DNA of 64,000 nt from Rhodoferax sp. Lineage in GTDB: Bacteria > Pseudomonadota > Gammaproteobacteria > Burkholderiales > Burkholderiaceae_C. A program made the position numbers and the translations under genes. Of the stretch, positions 9,713 to 17,302 are shown one piece after another; positions within the stretch are counted from its first letter, which is position 1, and each line of letters starts with the position of its first letter. The notes below the pieces were generated by a model, which ran no database searches, had not been told where the DNA came from, and was given only the letters and a program-made list of their open reading frames with translations. The stretch is from contig NZ_JAUYQD010000057.1 in assembly GCF_030697375.1 (NCBI RefSeq), forward strand, positions 62,001-126,000. Reading direction: 5' to 3'.

Positions 9713-11961
9713 CAAAAGTCCACCTGCAAAGCCAGGCTGACGTTGCGGCCCGACTGGCTGTAAAAGTCGACACCGACCGGATGGGTGGCATCGGCCTGGC
9801 GGATATCGCTCCACAGCCAGTATTTGTTGTCAAAAACGTTGTTCAGTGCCAGCGTGAGCTGGGCCTTGCGGCTGATCTTCCACCACGCAGAGACATCGCT
9901 GACGGCATAGGCCCCCGGGCGGAACCACGCACCCGCGCTGTCGTCCACCCGGTCTTTTTGGGTGGCGGCGCGCAGGCGCCCTTCCAGCCCCCACACGCCA
10001 AAATCACGCGCCAGGTTGGCGGACAGGCGCATTGGCTCCACGCTGTTGAGGGGCCGTCCGGTCTCTTCATTGGTGCCATGGGCCCAGGCCAACGAACCAC
10101 CGGCACTCCAGCCGGGCGCAAAGTCCCAGCTGGCGCGCGCCTCGGCACCGTAGATGCGCACCCGGCTCAGGTTGACCGACTGGTAGGTGGATGTGGTGCC
10201 GGTGATGCAATTGGTGTTGCCCGGGCAGGTGTAGCGCACACTCTCAATGAAGTCCTGGTAGTGGTTGTCAAAAACACTGAGCTGGCTGCGCAACTTGCCG
10301 CTGTGGGTGCGCAGGCCCAGTTCGACCCCCAGGCTGGTTTCGGGCTTGAGATTGGGATTGGGCGTAATACCGTACTGCTGCGCGGTATTGCGAAATACAC
10401 CGTTGACCTCGCTGTAATTGGGGGCACGAAAGCCCTGCGCAATCTGACCGTAAGCCGAGACCACCGGGTCCAAGCGCCACACCGCCCCCACCTTGGGCGA
10501 GAACGCACCATGCGTTTGCTCCACCGCTTGGCGGCCAATGGCGGTCAGCACCTGCTGGGCCAGCGCATCCACCTCCGGCGTGAGCCTGATCCGGTCATAC
10601 CGCAGGCCGGGCGTGATCGAGAGCTTGCCGTCAGCCAGGCCGCTGATTTCGTCTTGCAGGAAGAGGCCCAGCGCATCGGTCTTGCCTGTGGCGAAGTCGC
10701 GCAAAGGATAGGTCTCCCCCGCCAGCGATTTGGTGAAGGTGCCCGCCGTCTGGTTCCAGATGCGGGCATCGCGCAGTTCCTCGACCCGGGTGCGGCTGAA
10801 ATCCGCACCGTAGGTCAGCATGTGGCTGGCATCGCCGCCGCTCTCCAGCATTTTTTCAAACTGCAGGCTGGTGCCAGTGCTGGTCTGGTCGACGCTGAAG
10901 TCACTTTCGATGTAGCAGTTGTTGCCTGCGCCCGAGGCAGCCGAGCAGGTCGCAGAGGTGTTGGTCCGGTTCTGGAAGTTGTAGTTGCGTGTTTTGGACT
11001 CCTGCTGGTACAGGCGGGCCGTCAGGCGGTCGTACAAGGGCGCGGCGGCGCTGTGCTCCCACTCCACACTGGCGCGCACGCGCCGGGCGTTGTCCTCGCC
11101 ACGCACTGCGGTGACTTTGGGCAAGGACGCCGACAAGCGGCGGATATCGGAGTCCACCTGCTGGTCGCGCCCCTCCACCATGGCACTGAGCTTGTGGCCT
11201 GCAGACGGCCGCCAAACCAGCTTACCCAGCACACCCTGGTCCTCGGACTTGAGTGCGTTGGGACGGGTGCGGCTGGTGGATGTGGTGTCCGCAGTCCCCA
11301 GGTTGTCAATCTCCTTGCCGCTGGCGTGGCTGTAGCCCAGCAGCACCTCGGCCGTGCCGTCCCGGAACGCCCCGAGCACGGTCTGGCTCAGCCCCCCGTT
11401 GGCGCCGGTGTAGGCACCGCGCAGCCGAAAGCCGCTGTTCGCGCCGTCCAGCATCAGGTCCGCAGGGTCAAGCGTGACATAGCCGACCACGCCACCAATG
11501 GCGTCCGAACCGTACAGGCTGGAAGCCGCCCCGCGCACGACTTCCACCCGCTTGAGGAAATCCGGCATGGCGGTGGGCGAGGCGCTTTGCGTGAAGTTGG
11601 TCGGGCCGCCGCCGTTGTAATAGTCCCCCAGGCGCACACCGTCCACCATGGACACCACCCGGTTGTCCTCAATGCCACGGATGTTGACGCGGGTGGCGCC
11701 ATGGCGGCGAAGGTCGCGGGCAAAAGCCACATCAACCTCGTCCTTGAACACATCGCTTTCATCCAGCGGCTGGCTGCGGTCCAGACGGGTACGGTCGACG
11801 CTGGTGACGGTTGCGGGAATCGTGTCCTTGTCGGCGGCGCTGCGCGTTGCGGTGACCACCACTTCCTTCAACGTAACGGCATCATCGGCCAGCGCCGCAT
11901 TACACGCCAGGGCGATGAGAAGGAACAGGGGCCGTAGTTTGAACGGGGCGTTTTGCATCAT
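9712..11961 (-). CDS. TonB-dependent heme/hemoglobin receptor (HmuR/PhuR type)
   Basis: A 749-residue outer-membrane receptor. A signal peptide (about 1-26) is followed by a TonB-box-like stretch (K-E-V-V-V-T-A-T), a plug with V-N-I-R-G-I-E-D-N-R-V and a 22-strand-type barrel ending in aromatic V-D-F. The FRAP (about 511-514) and NPNL (about 535-538) boxes are diagnostic of heme receptors. The frame could open earlier, at 12048, but that start lies inside the Fur box, so ATG 11961 (or 11958) is preferred; GAAGG precedes it. A near-perfect Fur site lies about 70 bases upstream, so the whole five-gene operon is probably iron-repressed. Confidence 0.93.
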   Translation of the reverse strand: MMQNAPFKLRPLFLLIALACNAALADDAVTLKEVVVTATRSAADKDTIPATVTSVDRTRLDRSQPLDESDVFKDEVDVAFARDLRRHGATRVNIRGIEDNRVVSMVDGVRLGDYYNGGGPTNFTQSASPTAMPDFLKRVEVVRGAASSLYGSDAIGGVVGYVTLDPADLMLDGANSGFRLRGAYTGANGGLSQTVLGAFRDGTAEVLLGYSHASGKEIDNLGTADTTSTSRTRPNALKSEDQGVLGKLVWRPSAGHKLSAMVEGRDQQVDSDIRRLSASLPKVTAVRGEDNARRVRASVEWEHSAAAPLYDRLTARLYQQESKTRNYNFQNRTNTSATCSAASGAGNNCYIESDFSVDQTSTGTSLQFEKMLESGGDASHMLTYGADFSRTRVEELRDARIWNQTAGTFTKSLAGETYPLRDFATGKTDALGLFLQDEISGLADGKLSITPGLRYDRIRLTPEVDALAQQVLTAIGRQAVEQTHGAFSPKVGAVWRLDPVVSAYGQIAQGFRAPNYSEVNGVFRNTAQQYGITPNPNLKPETSLGVELGLRTHSGKLRSQLSVFDNHYQDFIESVRYTCPGNTNCITGTTSTYQSVNLSRVRIYGAEARASWDFAPGWSAGGSLAWAHGTNEETGRPLNSVEPMRLSANLARDFGVWGLEGRLRAATQKDRVDDSAGAWFRPGAYAVSDVSAWWKISRKAQLTLALNNVFDNKYWLWSDIRQADATHPVGVDFYSQSGRNVSLALQVDF

Positions 11962-12030
11962 GGTGGCCTTCGGGAAAACAGAGGGTTTCTGGCTGGCTGG
12001 GTAGCGCAATACGCGGGGCCCGGCTTGCTT

Positions 12031-12049
12031 AATGAGAATGATTCTCATT
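12031..12049. promoter_or_regulatory. Fur box (heme operon / ybaN divergent region)
   Basis: AATGAGAATGATTCTCATT is an almost perfect 19-bp palindrome and matches the Fur consensus closely. It lies between the divergent heme-receptor operon (start 11961) and ybaN (start 12103) and could repress both when iron is plentiful. Confidence 0.92.
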
Positions 12050-12102
12050 ATACATTAACCACAGCGGCACCCAAGCGCGGCAAGCTCGGGTACATTGCGG
12101 CC

Positions 12103-12501
12103 ATGCAAACCCGCCCACCCGTCCCCACACGCCCGCGCTGGCAGCGCTGTATCTGGCTGGTGGGCGGATTTGTCTGCCTGCTCACCGGCATCGTCGGTGT
12201 CGTTTTGCCCCTGCTTCCGACCACCCCTTTTGTGCTGCTGGCGGCCTTCTGTTTTTCACGGGGCAGTGCACGTTATGAACAGTGGCTGCTGATGCATCCG
12301 CGCTTTGGCCCGCTGGTGCGCGACTGGCGGGACAACCGCGCCGTGCCCTTGCGGGCCAAGCAGGCGGCCACGGCCATGATGGCGCTCAGCTCCATCGCCG
12401 CCTGGTGGGTGTTGCCCCCGCATCTGCGCTGGATTCCCGGGGTGTGCTGCACCGGCGTGGCAATATGGCTGTGGAGCCTGCCGACACGCGTCACCATGTA
12501 A
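12103..12501 (+). CDS. ybaN: YbaN-family (DUF454) inner-membrane protein
   Basis: A 132-residue membrane protein with the DUF454 pattern: G-x-V-C-L-L-T-G-I-V-G-V-V-L-P-L-L-P-T-T-P-F in the first helix, then C-F-S-R-G-S and a W-L-L-M-H-P-R-F-G-P motif, then two more helices. Length is normal. The molecular function of the family is unknown; it often lies near heme/iron genes, and here it shares a Fur-box intergenic region with a heme receptor operon. The start at ATG 12103 fits homologues; a longer in-frame extension crosses the Fur box and is rejected. Confidence 0.88.
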   Translation: MQTRPPVPTRPRWQRCIWLVGGFVCLLTGIVGVVLPLLPTTPFVLLAAFCFSRGSARYEQWLLMHPRFGPLVRDWRDNRAVPLRAKQAATAMMALSSIAAWWVLPPHLRWIPGVCCTGVAIWLWSLPTRVTM

Positions 12502-12517
12502 ATTGCGAATCAAATGA

Positions 12518-12565
12518 GCCTCTAGCACTTATGGAATGTGCGCAGGCAGCTATTATTTAGATAGC
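12518..12565 (-). repeat. Dispersed ~49-bp repeat, copy B
   Basis: Reverse-orientation copy (GCCTCTAGC... GCGCAgGCAGCTATTATTTAGATAGC, split here) between convergent ybaN and nnrS. Its GCTAT hairpin tip supplies the last codons and the stop codon of nnrS (stop at 12553-12555). Confidence 0.85.
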
Positions 12566-13809
12566 AAAACAGAGACTTGAACACCGTCGCAGCCCCCTCC
12601 GCCATCGCTGCGTTGCGACCAAAATACCGGCGCCATGTGCCAGGCATACAGCACAAACGCCCCACCCCAGAGCACACCGGAAACCATAAGCCACGGGCGA
12701 CTGTCGGTGCCTGGCCAGGCGGCACCCGCCCGGACCAAGGCCGCCACCAGCAACATGCTGGCACCCACCGGCACCCAGCGCCGCTCGTCTGGCACCAGAC
12801 CGCAATGCGCACGACCGGCAATACACATCACGACAAAAATATTGAGCCCCAGCGCGCCTACGGTTAACAAATGCCGTCCGGCGCTGAAGGCTTCGCCCCC
12901 CAGGAGCAGCGCTAGCCCCATGGTGGCGTAGCCCGCTGCCATCAACACATACACACCGTAGAGCATGAGCGCCCAACGCCGAAACAAGGCGCGCCCAATG
13001 TGCCAGTCATTGAGCAGGTGGAGCACTGCCGCAGCGGCGGCCAGCGCCAGCCACCCGGCGATCCGATCCCCCGGCCCCCAAAACTCGGCCACCGTATACA
13101 GAGCGATAAAAACCATCGCCAGATTGCGGCGTGGCGGGCGGGCCCGGTACTGCACCCCCACCACACCGGCTTCATCGATGGCCCCATTGACAATCCGCAT
13201 CGAAATACGGCTCATGGCCACCACGATCAGGACCATCAGAGCGCCCAGCGCCGCATGGAGCCAGCGGCCGGGATACGCGCCGCGCAACGCATCGGCGTAA
13301 AAACCCGCCACACAGACCATCAGCGCACCCAGCCCCCAGAGAAATGCCAGATGACGGCGCTCCGGGTCGCGCCACAGCCGTGGCGCCAGCATGGCGGCCA
13401 GCAAGCCCAGCAAACCCAACTGGGCCAGCGCAGCCAGCAGCAAAGCCCCCGGTCCGAACACGCCAGAGCACCAAAACATAAAACGTCCTAGCAGCCACAA
13501 ACCCACCAGCCACCGCACTGCGCCCCCCCCAAAGGCAGCGGTGTCGGTGAACTCGGGAATGCCGGTGAGCACAAAACCGACCACCGCAGCCAGGCCAAAA
13601 CCAAAGATCAACTCGTGCGCATGCCAGATGAAGGGGCCACCCGCCACCTCCGGCAAGGCGAGACCTGTGGCAAGAAAGGCGACCCACAGGCCGATGCACA
13701 GGGGCGCCGTCAGGGCAGCCAAGAGAAAGAAGGGGCGAAATCCACACAACCACAGTGGATGCGCCGCATGCCAGAGCGGAAAGGACCGATGCAGGGTGCC
13801 TTTCAGCAC
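12553..13809 (-). CDS. nnrS: NnrS family heme/copper membrane protein
   Basis: A polytopic membrane protein of about 418 residues with roughly twelve helices. The N-terminal L-W-L-C-G-F-R-P-F-F-L and the W-H-A-H-E-L-I-F-G-F block with following G-F-V-L-T-G-I-P are diagnostic of NnrS, a heme- and copper-containing protein linked to nitric oxide stress. The start is probably GTG 13809: it has AGAAAGGG upstream at good spacing and overlaps the ABC ATPase stop by seven bases. A TTG start at 13845 would also be possible. It is the last gene of the ABC transporter operon. The C-terminus (L-S-K and stop) is formed by a dispersed repeat, so the protein tail has been altered by repeat insertion. Confidence 0.9.
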   Translation of the reverse strand: MLKGTLHRSFPLWHAAHPLWLCGFRPFFLLAALTAPLCIGLWVAFLATGLALPEVAGGPFIWHAHELIFGFGLAAVVGFVLTGIPEFTDTAAFGGGAVRWLVGLWLLGRFMFWCSGVFGPGALLLAALAQLGLLGLLAAMLAPRLWRDPERRHLAFLWGLGALMVCVAGFYADALRGAYPGRWLHAALGALMVLIVVAMSRISMRIVNGAIDEAGVVGVQYRARPPRRNLAMVFIALYTVAEFWGPGDRIAGWLALAAAAAVLHLLNDWHIGRALFRRWALMLYGVYVLMAAGYATMGLALLLGGEAFSAGRHLLTVGALGLNIFVVMCIAGRAHCGLVPDERRWVPVGASMLLVAALVRAGAAWPGTDSRPWLMVSGVLWGGAFVLYAWHMAPVFWSQRSDGGGGCDGVQVSVLLSK

Positions 13810-14606
13810 GAAAACCCTTTCTTTTTGAGGGGCGCGCTCCGGCAAGCCTCAGACGCCTTCGGTGAGGTGGCCGGCAATCCAAAGCTTTCACGCACCACCG
13901 CCACCTGCAACAACGCAGCGGTGGTTTGGTAGACGCTGGCGTCATCTCGCAAGCGGGCCGCAGTCGTCGCTTCAAACCGGTACACGATACGGCCAGGATC
14001 GCTGGCCATCACCAACACCGTATCGGCCAGGCGCACTGCCTCCATGAGATCGTGGGTGATCATCAGCACGGCCAGACCCCGCGCGGCCTGCTGGTCCAGC
14101 AGCAGCGCGTGGAGTTGCGCCTTGAGACCGATGTCCAAGGCGGAAAAAGGCTCATCCAACAACAGCAAATCCGGCTGTAGCACCAGCGCACGGGCCAAGG
14201 CAGCACGGCTTTGCATACCGCCCGACAGGGCGTGCGGGAACTGGTCGAGCGCCGCCCGGTCCAGCCCGACCTCCTGGCCCATGTCCTGCGCGCGGCGGTC
14301 GCGTTGCGCGCGGGGAACACCCGCAGCTTTAAGACCCAGTGCGATGTTCTCGCGGGTGGTTTTCCATGGCAGCAGGCGCGGCTGCTGGAACATGACACAA
14401 GACGACTGAAACCGGTTCTCCAGCGTCCCGCTCTGGCAGCGCAACAGTCCCGCGCACACATGCAACAAGGTGGTCTTGCCGCAGCCAGAGGGGCCCACAA
14501 GGGCCACCACCCGCCCGGCGGCCAATGTCAAGTCGATGCCACTGAGCACGGTGGTGGGTCCGTAGGCATGCGAGAGGCCCTGCAACTTCAAATGCGGGGC
14601 CATCAT
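13803..14606 (-). CDS. ABC transporter ATP-binding protein, NitT/TauT (SsuB/TauB) type
   Basis: A 267-residue ATPase with Walker A G-P-S-G-C-G-K-T-T (about 38-46), Q-loop region F-Q-Q-P-R-L-L-P-W, signature L-S-G-G-M-Q-S-R, Walker B L-L-L-L-D-E-P-F-S-A-L-D and switch His in M-I-T-H-D. The Q-Q-P-R-L-L-P-W and D-E-P-F-S-A-L-D versions are characteristic of nitrate/sulfonate/taurine-type importers. It overlaps the permease stop (ATGATG at 14606/14603) and is followed by nnrS. The substrate cannot be deduced from sequence. Confidence 0.93.
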   Translation of the reverse strand: MMAPHLKLQGLSHAYGPTTVLSGIDLTLAAGRVVALVGPSGCGKTTLLHVCAGLLRCQSGTLENRFQSSCVMFQQPRLLPWKTTRENIALGLKAAGVPRAQRDRRAQDMGQEVGLDRAALDQFPHALSGGMQSRAALARALVLQPDLLLLDEPFSALDIGLKAQLHALLLDQQAARGLAVLMITHDLMEAVRLADTVLVMASDPGRIVYRFEATTAARLRDDASVYQTTAALLQVAVVRESFGLPATSPKASEACRSAPLKKKGFSC

Positions 14607-15394
14607 TCGCCGGTACTCCGCCAGTGCTCTACTTCCCGCTTGAGGGGCTCCAGCAGCAGGTACTCCACCGCCAGCAGTATCCCCACCACGGCACAGATCC
14701 ACGCCAGGGTGGCGGTCGTGTCAAGCTGCGCACGGCTCACGGCCAAGGCTGCGCCCACGCCATCGCTGGAGGCCAACAGCTCGGCCATGACAACGACCTT
14801 CCATGCAGTGCCCAGGGCCGTGATAAAGGCTGGAAACAGGTAGGACACGACGTGGGGAAGGTACAGGTCCCAAAGCTTCATGCGGCGGGTCAAGCGAAAT
14901 GCCTGCGCCATGTCTTTCAAATGGTGGTCGAGCGTGCGTGCGCCCTGCAGTGCGCTGACAAAAACCACCGGAAAGCAGGCAATAAAGACGGTGAATACCG
15001 GTGTGCCGTCGCTGGCGCCAAACCACAGCATCGCCAGCACCAGCCAGGCAATCGGCGGGGTGCCGAGCAACACGGTCACCAGCGGGCGGGCCATCATGGA
15101 GGCCGTCATGGAGACCCCGGCGGCCAAGCCAAGCACACTGCCCACGGCCATCGCCAAGGCCAGCCCGGTCATGGCGCGCCGGGCGGTGACGGCCAGCTCG
15201 GGCCACGCAGCGCCGGACTGGAGCATTTGATGCAGCATGGAGAAGGTGCTGGCGGGGTCCGGCAGGATCAACACGCCATACACGGCGCTGACCCACTCCC
15301 ACGCTGCCAGCAGCAAAAACAGGCTACCCACCGCGCCCCAGCCACTCCACAGGTAGGAAGGAATGCCCAGGACCCAGGCACGCAGCAGGCTCAT
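14603..15394 (-). CDS. ABC transporter permease, NitT/TauT (SsuC/TauC) type
   Basis: A 263-residue inner-membrane permease with about six helices and the cytoplasmic EAA-like loop around Q-A-F-R-L-T-R-R-M-K-L-W-D-L-Y-L-P-H-V that docks the ATPase. P-P-I-A-W-L-V-L-A-M-L-W-F-G is typical of the SsuC/TauC branch. It overlaps the binding-protein gene upstream (ATGA) and the ATPase downstream. Confidence 0.92.
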   Translation of the reverse strand: MSLLRAWVLGIPSYLWSGWGAVGSLFLLLAAWEWVSAVYGVLILPDPASTFSMLHQMLQSGAAWPELAVTARRAMTGLALAMAVGSVLGLAAGVSMTASMMARPLVTVLLGTPPIAWLVLAMLWFGASDGTPVFTVFIACFPVVFVSALQGARTLDHHLKDMAQAFRLTRRMKLWDLYLPHVVSYLFPAFITALGTAWKVVVMAELLASSDGVGAALAVSRAQLDTTATLAWICAVVGILLAVEYLLLEPLKREVEHWRSTGE

Positions 15395-16437
15395 GGACGC
15401 TTGCCCGGTACTCTGGCGACGCTTGTGATCGGGCTGTAAAAACCGGCATCCGGCAATTTGCCACCGACCAGTGCGGGCTGCCTGGCCAGTAACTGGCCGA
15501 AAAAGAACTCCAGTTCGGGCTGTGCCTCCATGGCCGAAACAAAGCGGGCGTTGTCAATCCGAATGGAATCGGCCACCGCTTCAGGGGTCAACATGGCGAC
15601 CCGTTTGGCAACCAGTGCGCCACAGGCATCGGGACTGGCCTCGCACCACTTCAGTGATGCCGCATACGCGGTCTGAAAACGCGCAATCAGGTTGGTGTTG
15701 CCAACGGCCTTGCCCATCGCGGTGATTCCCGCCTGCGGTATACGCGCCTCGCGCTGCATCACACGCCCCCACTCCTGCTGCAGATCCACACTGCGGTAGA
15801 GCTGGGGAGCGATCACACTGACCGGAAATGACTGGGTTTTACGCAGGGCCATGGAAATGGCCGGTTCTGCCAGCAGTGCATGGTCTACCCGGCGTGTAAT
15901 GAGCAGTTGCATAGCCTCAATGGGGGTGCCCACATAACGCAATTTGAAATCACGCTTGACATCCAGGCCCTGCTTTTCCGCCAGCAGCTGGAAAACGATA
16001 TCAGGCATATCGGCGCGAAAAGGCATGGCAATTTCCTTGCCCTTGAAATCGGCCAGCGTCTTCAGACTGTTGTCACGCGAAACCATCCACAGCACGCCCC
16101 AGGTGGACACATTGAGCATCTGCAGCTTGACGCCCCGGTTGTACAGGTTGGCGGCCACATTGGTGGGCATGGCAACGAAGTCGGCCTGCCCGTCCATCGC
16201 CAACACGCGCAAATGGTCAGGGTCTTTCCAGGGGATGAACTCCACCGTATCCGCCAGGTCCTTGAGTGCGCCGCTTTCCACCATATGGATGAGCGGATTG
16301 GACACCGCAGCAAAAGGACCTGCCAGCACGAGCTTGGGCAGCCGTGCGGTTTGCGCAGTCGCGCTGGAAAGACCGGTGGAGGCCAATAGAAATGCCACCG
16401 CCAGACAGCCGCTGAAGAAATGCTGCATTGGTCGCAT
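15391..16437 (-). CDS. ABC transporter substrate-binding protein, NitT/TauT (NMT1/SsuA-like) type
   Basis: A 348-residue periplasmic protein with a signal peptide (about 1-29, ending A-T-A-Q) and a two-lobe binding fold of the NMT1/THI5-like family (A-G-P-F-A-A-V-S-N-P-L near the N-terminus, V-D-H-A-L-L-A-E-P-A in the middle). The start ATG overlaps the stop of the upstream TonB-receptor remnant by ATGA, so its translation is coupled to that remnant. Two nearby Fur-like sites suggest iron control of the whole operon. The ligand is unknown; the operon with a TonB receptor suggests something that also crosses the outer membrane actively. Confidence 0.87.
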   Translation of the reverse strand: MRPMQHFFSGCLAVAFLLASTGLSSATAQTARLPKLVLAGPFAAVSNPLIHMVESGALKDLADTVEFIPWKDPDHLRVLAMDGQADFVAMPTNVAANLYNRGVKLQMLNVSTWGVLWMVSRDNSLKTLADFKGKEIAMPFRADMPDIVFQLLAEKQGLDVKRDFKLRYVGTPIEAMQLLITRRVDHALLAEPAISMALRKTQSFPVSVIAPQLYRSVDLQQEWGRVMQREARIPQAGITAMGKAVGNTNLIARFQTAYAASLKWCEASPDACGALVAKRVAMLTPEAVADSIRIDNARFVSAMEAQPELEFFFGQLLARQPALVGGKLPDAGFYSPITSVARVPGKRP

Positions 16438-17000
16438 CAGACCTTTCCTTGCCAGATCAGCACCAGACTGCGTCCCTGGGCCTGAATCCCCTGTCCGGAA
16501 ACACATTCGCTGAGGTGCTCGTCATAGGGCTTATCCGCCAGGTTCTTCAGCCCCACGCGCACGCTCTGCTGGGGCCACTGGTAGGTCACTCCGATATCCG
16601 CGGTGGCGAAACCGGGCGTGGTGTCCTCGCTGTCGCCCGTAAATACAGTGGCCACACGGTCCTGCCGGTCCACCAGCCGCAAGGTGGCATCCAGCGGCGA
16701 AGCAGGCGTGGGGCTGGCCAGATAGCGGTCCGGCGACGCGCCCATGCGCCAGGCATTGAGCCCAAAGGAAAGCAGGTGCGCAGGGTGGACGAGCCAATCG
16801 GCCTTGGCATCGAAACCGTCGGACGCGAAAGTCACGCGCGTTTGGCCCAGGTTGGCCCCCTGCGGCTGGGCCGAGTTCAGGCACATGCCATCCACCAGCA
16901 GCACCACACTTTCCTTTTTCAGCCCACGAATCACCGGTTTTTGGCCTTGCGGGCCATCACCAGCCACAGCCAACCCCCAGGGAGAAATTTCACAACGCAT
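16437..17000 (-). pseudogene. Internally deleted TonB-dependent receptor remnant
   Basis: A 187-codon open frame joining pieces of a TonB-dependent receptor. Residues about 20-45 match a plug segment (P-V-I-R-G-L...V-V-L-L-V-D-G-M). This is followed almost at once by a mid-barrel segment (W-L-V-H-P-A-H-L-L-S-F-G-L-N) and then the extreme C-terminal strands (L-K-N-L-A-D-K-P-Y-D-E-H-L-S-E ... W-Q-G-K-V). Full receptors are 650-750 residues, so most of the barrel, the signal peptide and the TonB box are missing. The frame stays open and its stop overlaps the binding-protein ATG, perhaps because it keeps translational coupling. The remnant pattern is visible in sequence; the exact number of deletions is inferred. 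Confidence 0.75.
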
Positions 17001-17131
17001 AACGCAACACCTGGAAGAAGGGAACGGTATTGGCTGGCAATGCGCTGGCTAACCGTGATGGGCAAAGGGATTGGACACCTGCGGCAAGGCTCCTTGCCCA
17101 TCCAATGGACCGCTGACTTCAATCCTATGCC

Positions 17132-17150
17132 AATGAGAATAATTCGCATT
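17132..17150. promoter_or_regulatory. Fur box (receptor remnant / ABC operon side)
   Basis: AATGAGAATAATTCGCATT, a good 19-bp Fur-like inverted repeat upstream of the receptor remnant–ABC–nnrS operon (minus strand). It lies in a 302-base divergent intergenic region that otherwise shows nothing recognisable apart from the second Fur site. Confidence 0.85.
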
Positions 17151-17248
17151 AATATAGATCAACTTTTGCTGTTTTCCAAATGGGCGAGCTGCAGTAAACC
17201 AGGGCGGGGTGCAGCGGACAGTTCCAAGGGATAAACCCGCAAAATACC

Positions 17249-17267
17249 AATGAGAACAATTCGCATT
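17249..17267. promoter_or_regulatory. Fur box (imelysin operon side)
   Basis: AATGAGAACAATTCGCATT, about 36 bases before the imelysin start at 17303. Its form is nearly identical to the site at 17132, so the two divergent operons each seem to have their own Fur operator. Confidence 0.87.
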
Positions 17268-17302
17268 ATGATTCGCGGGTTTTAATTCTTCGAGCCCACT
17301 CC

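Noticed and set aside
11962-12048. Start of the heme receptor at 12048
   Set aside because: That codon lies within the Fur box and would put a non-signal-like segment before the real signal peptide.
13806-13845. TTG 13845 as the nnrS start
   Set aside because: It would overlap the ABC ATPase by over 40 bases and has no ribosome site; GTG 13809 has a good one.
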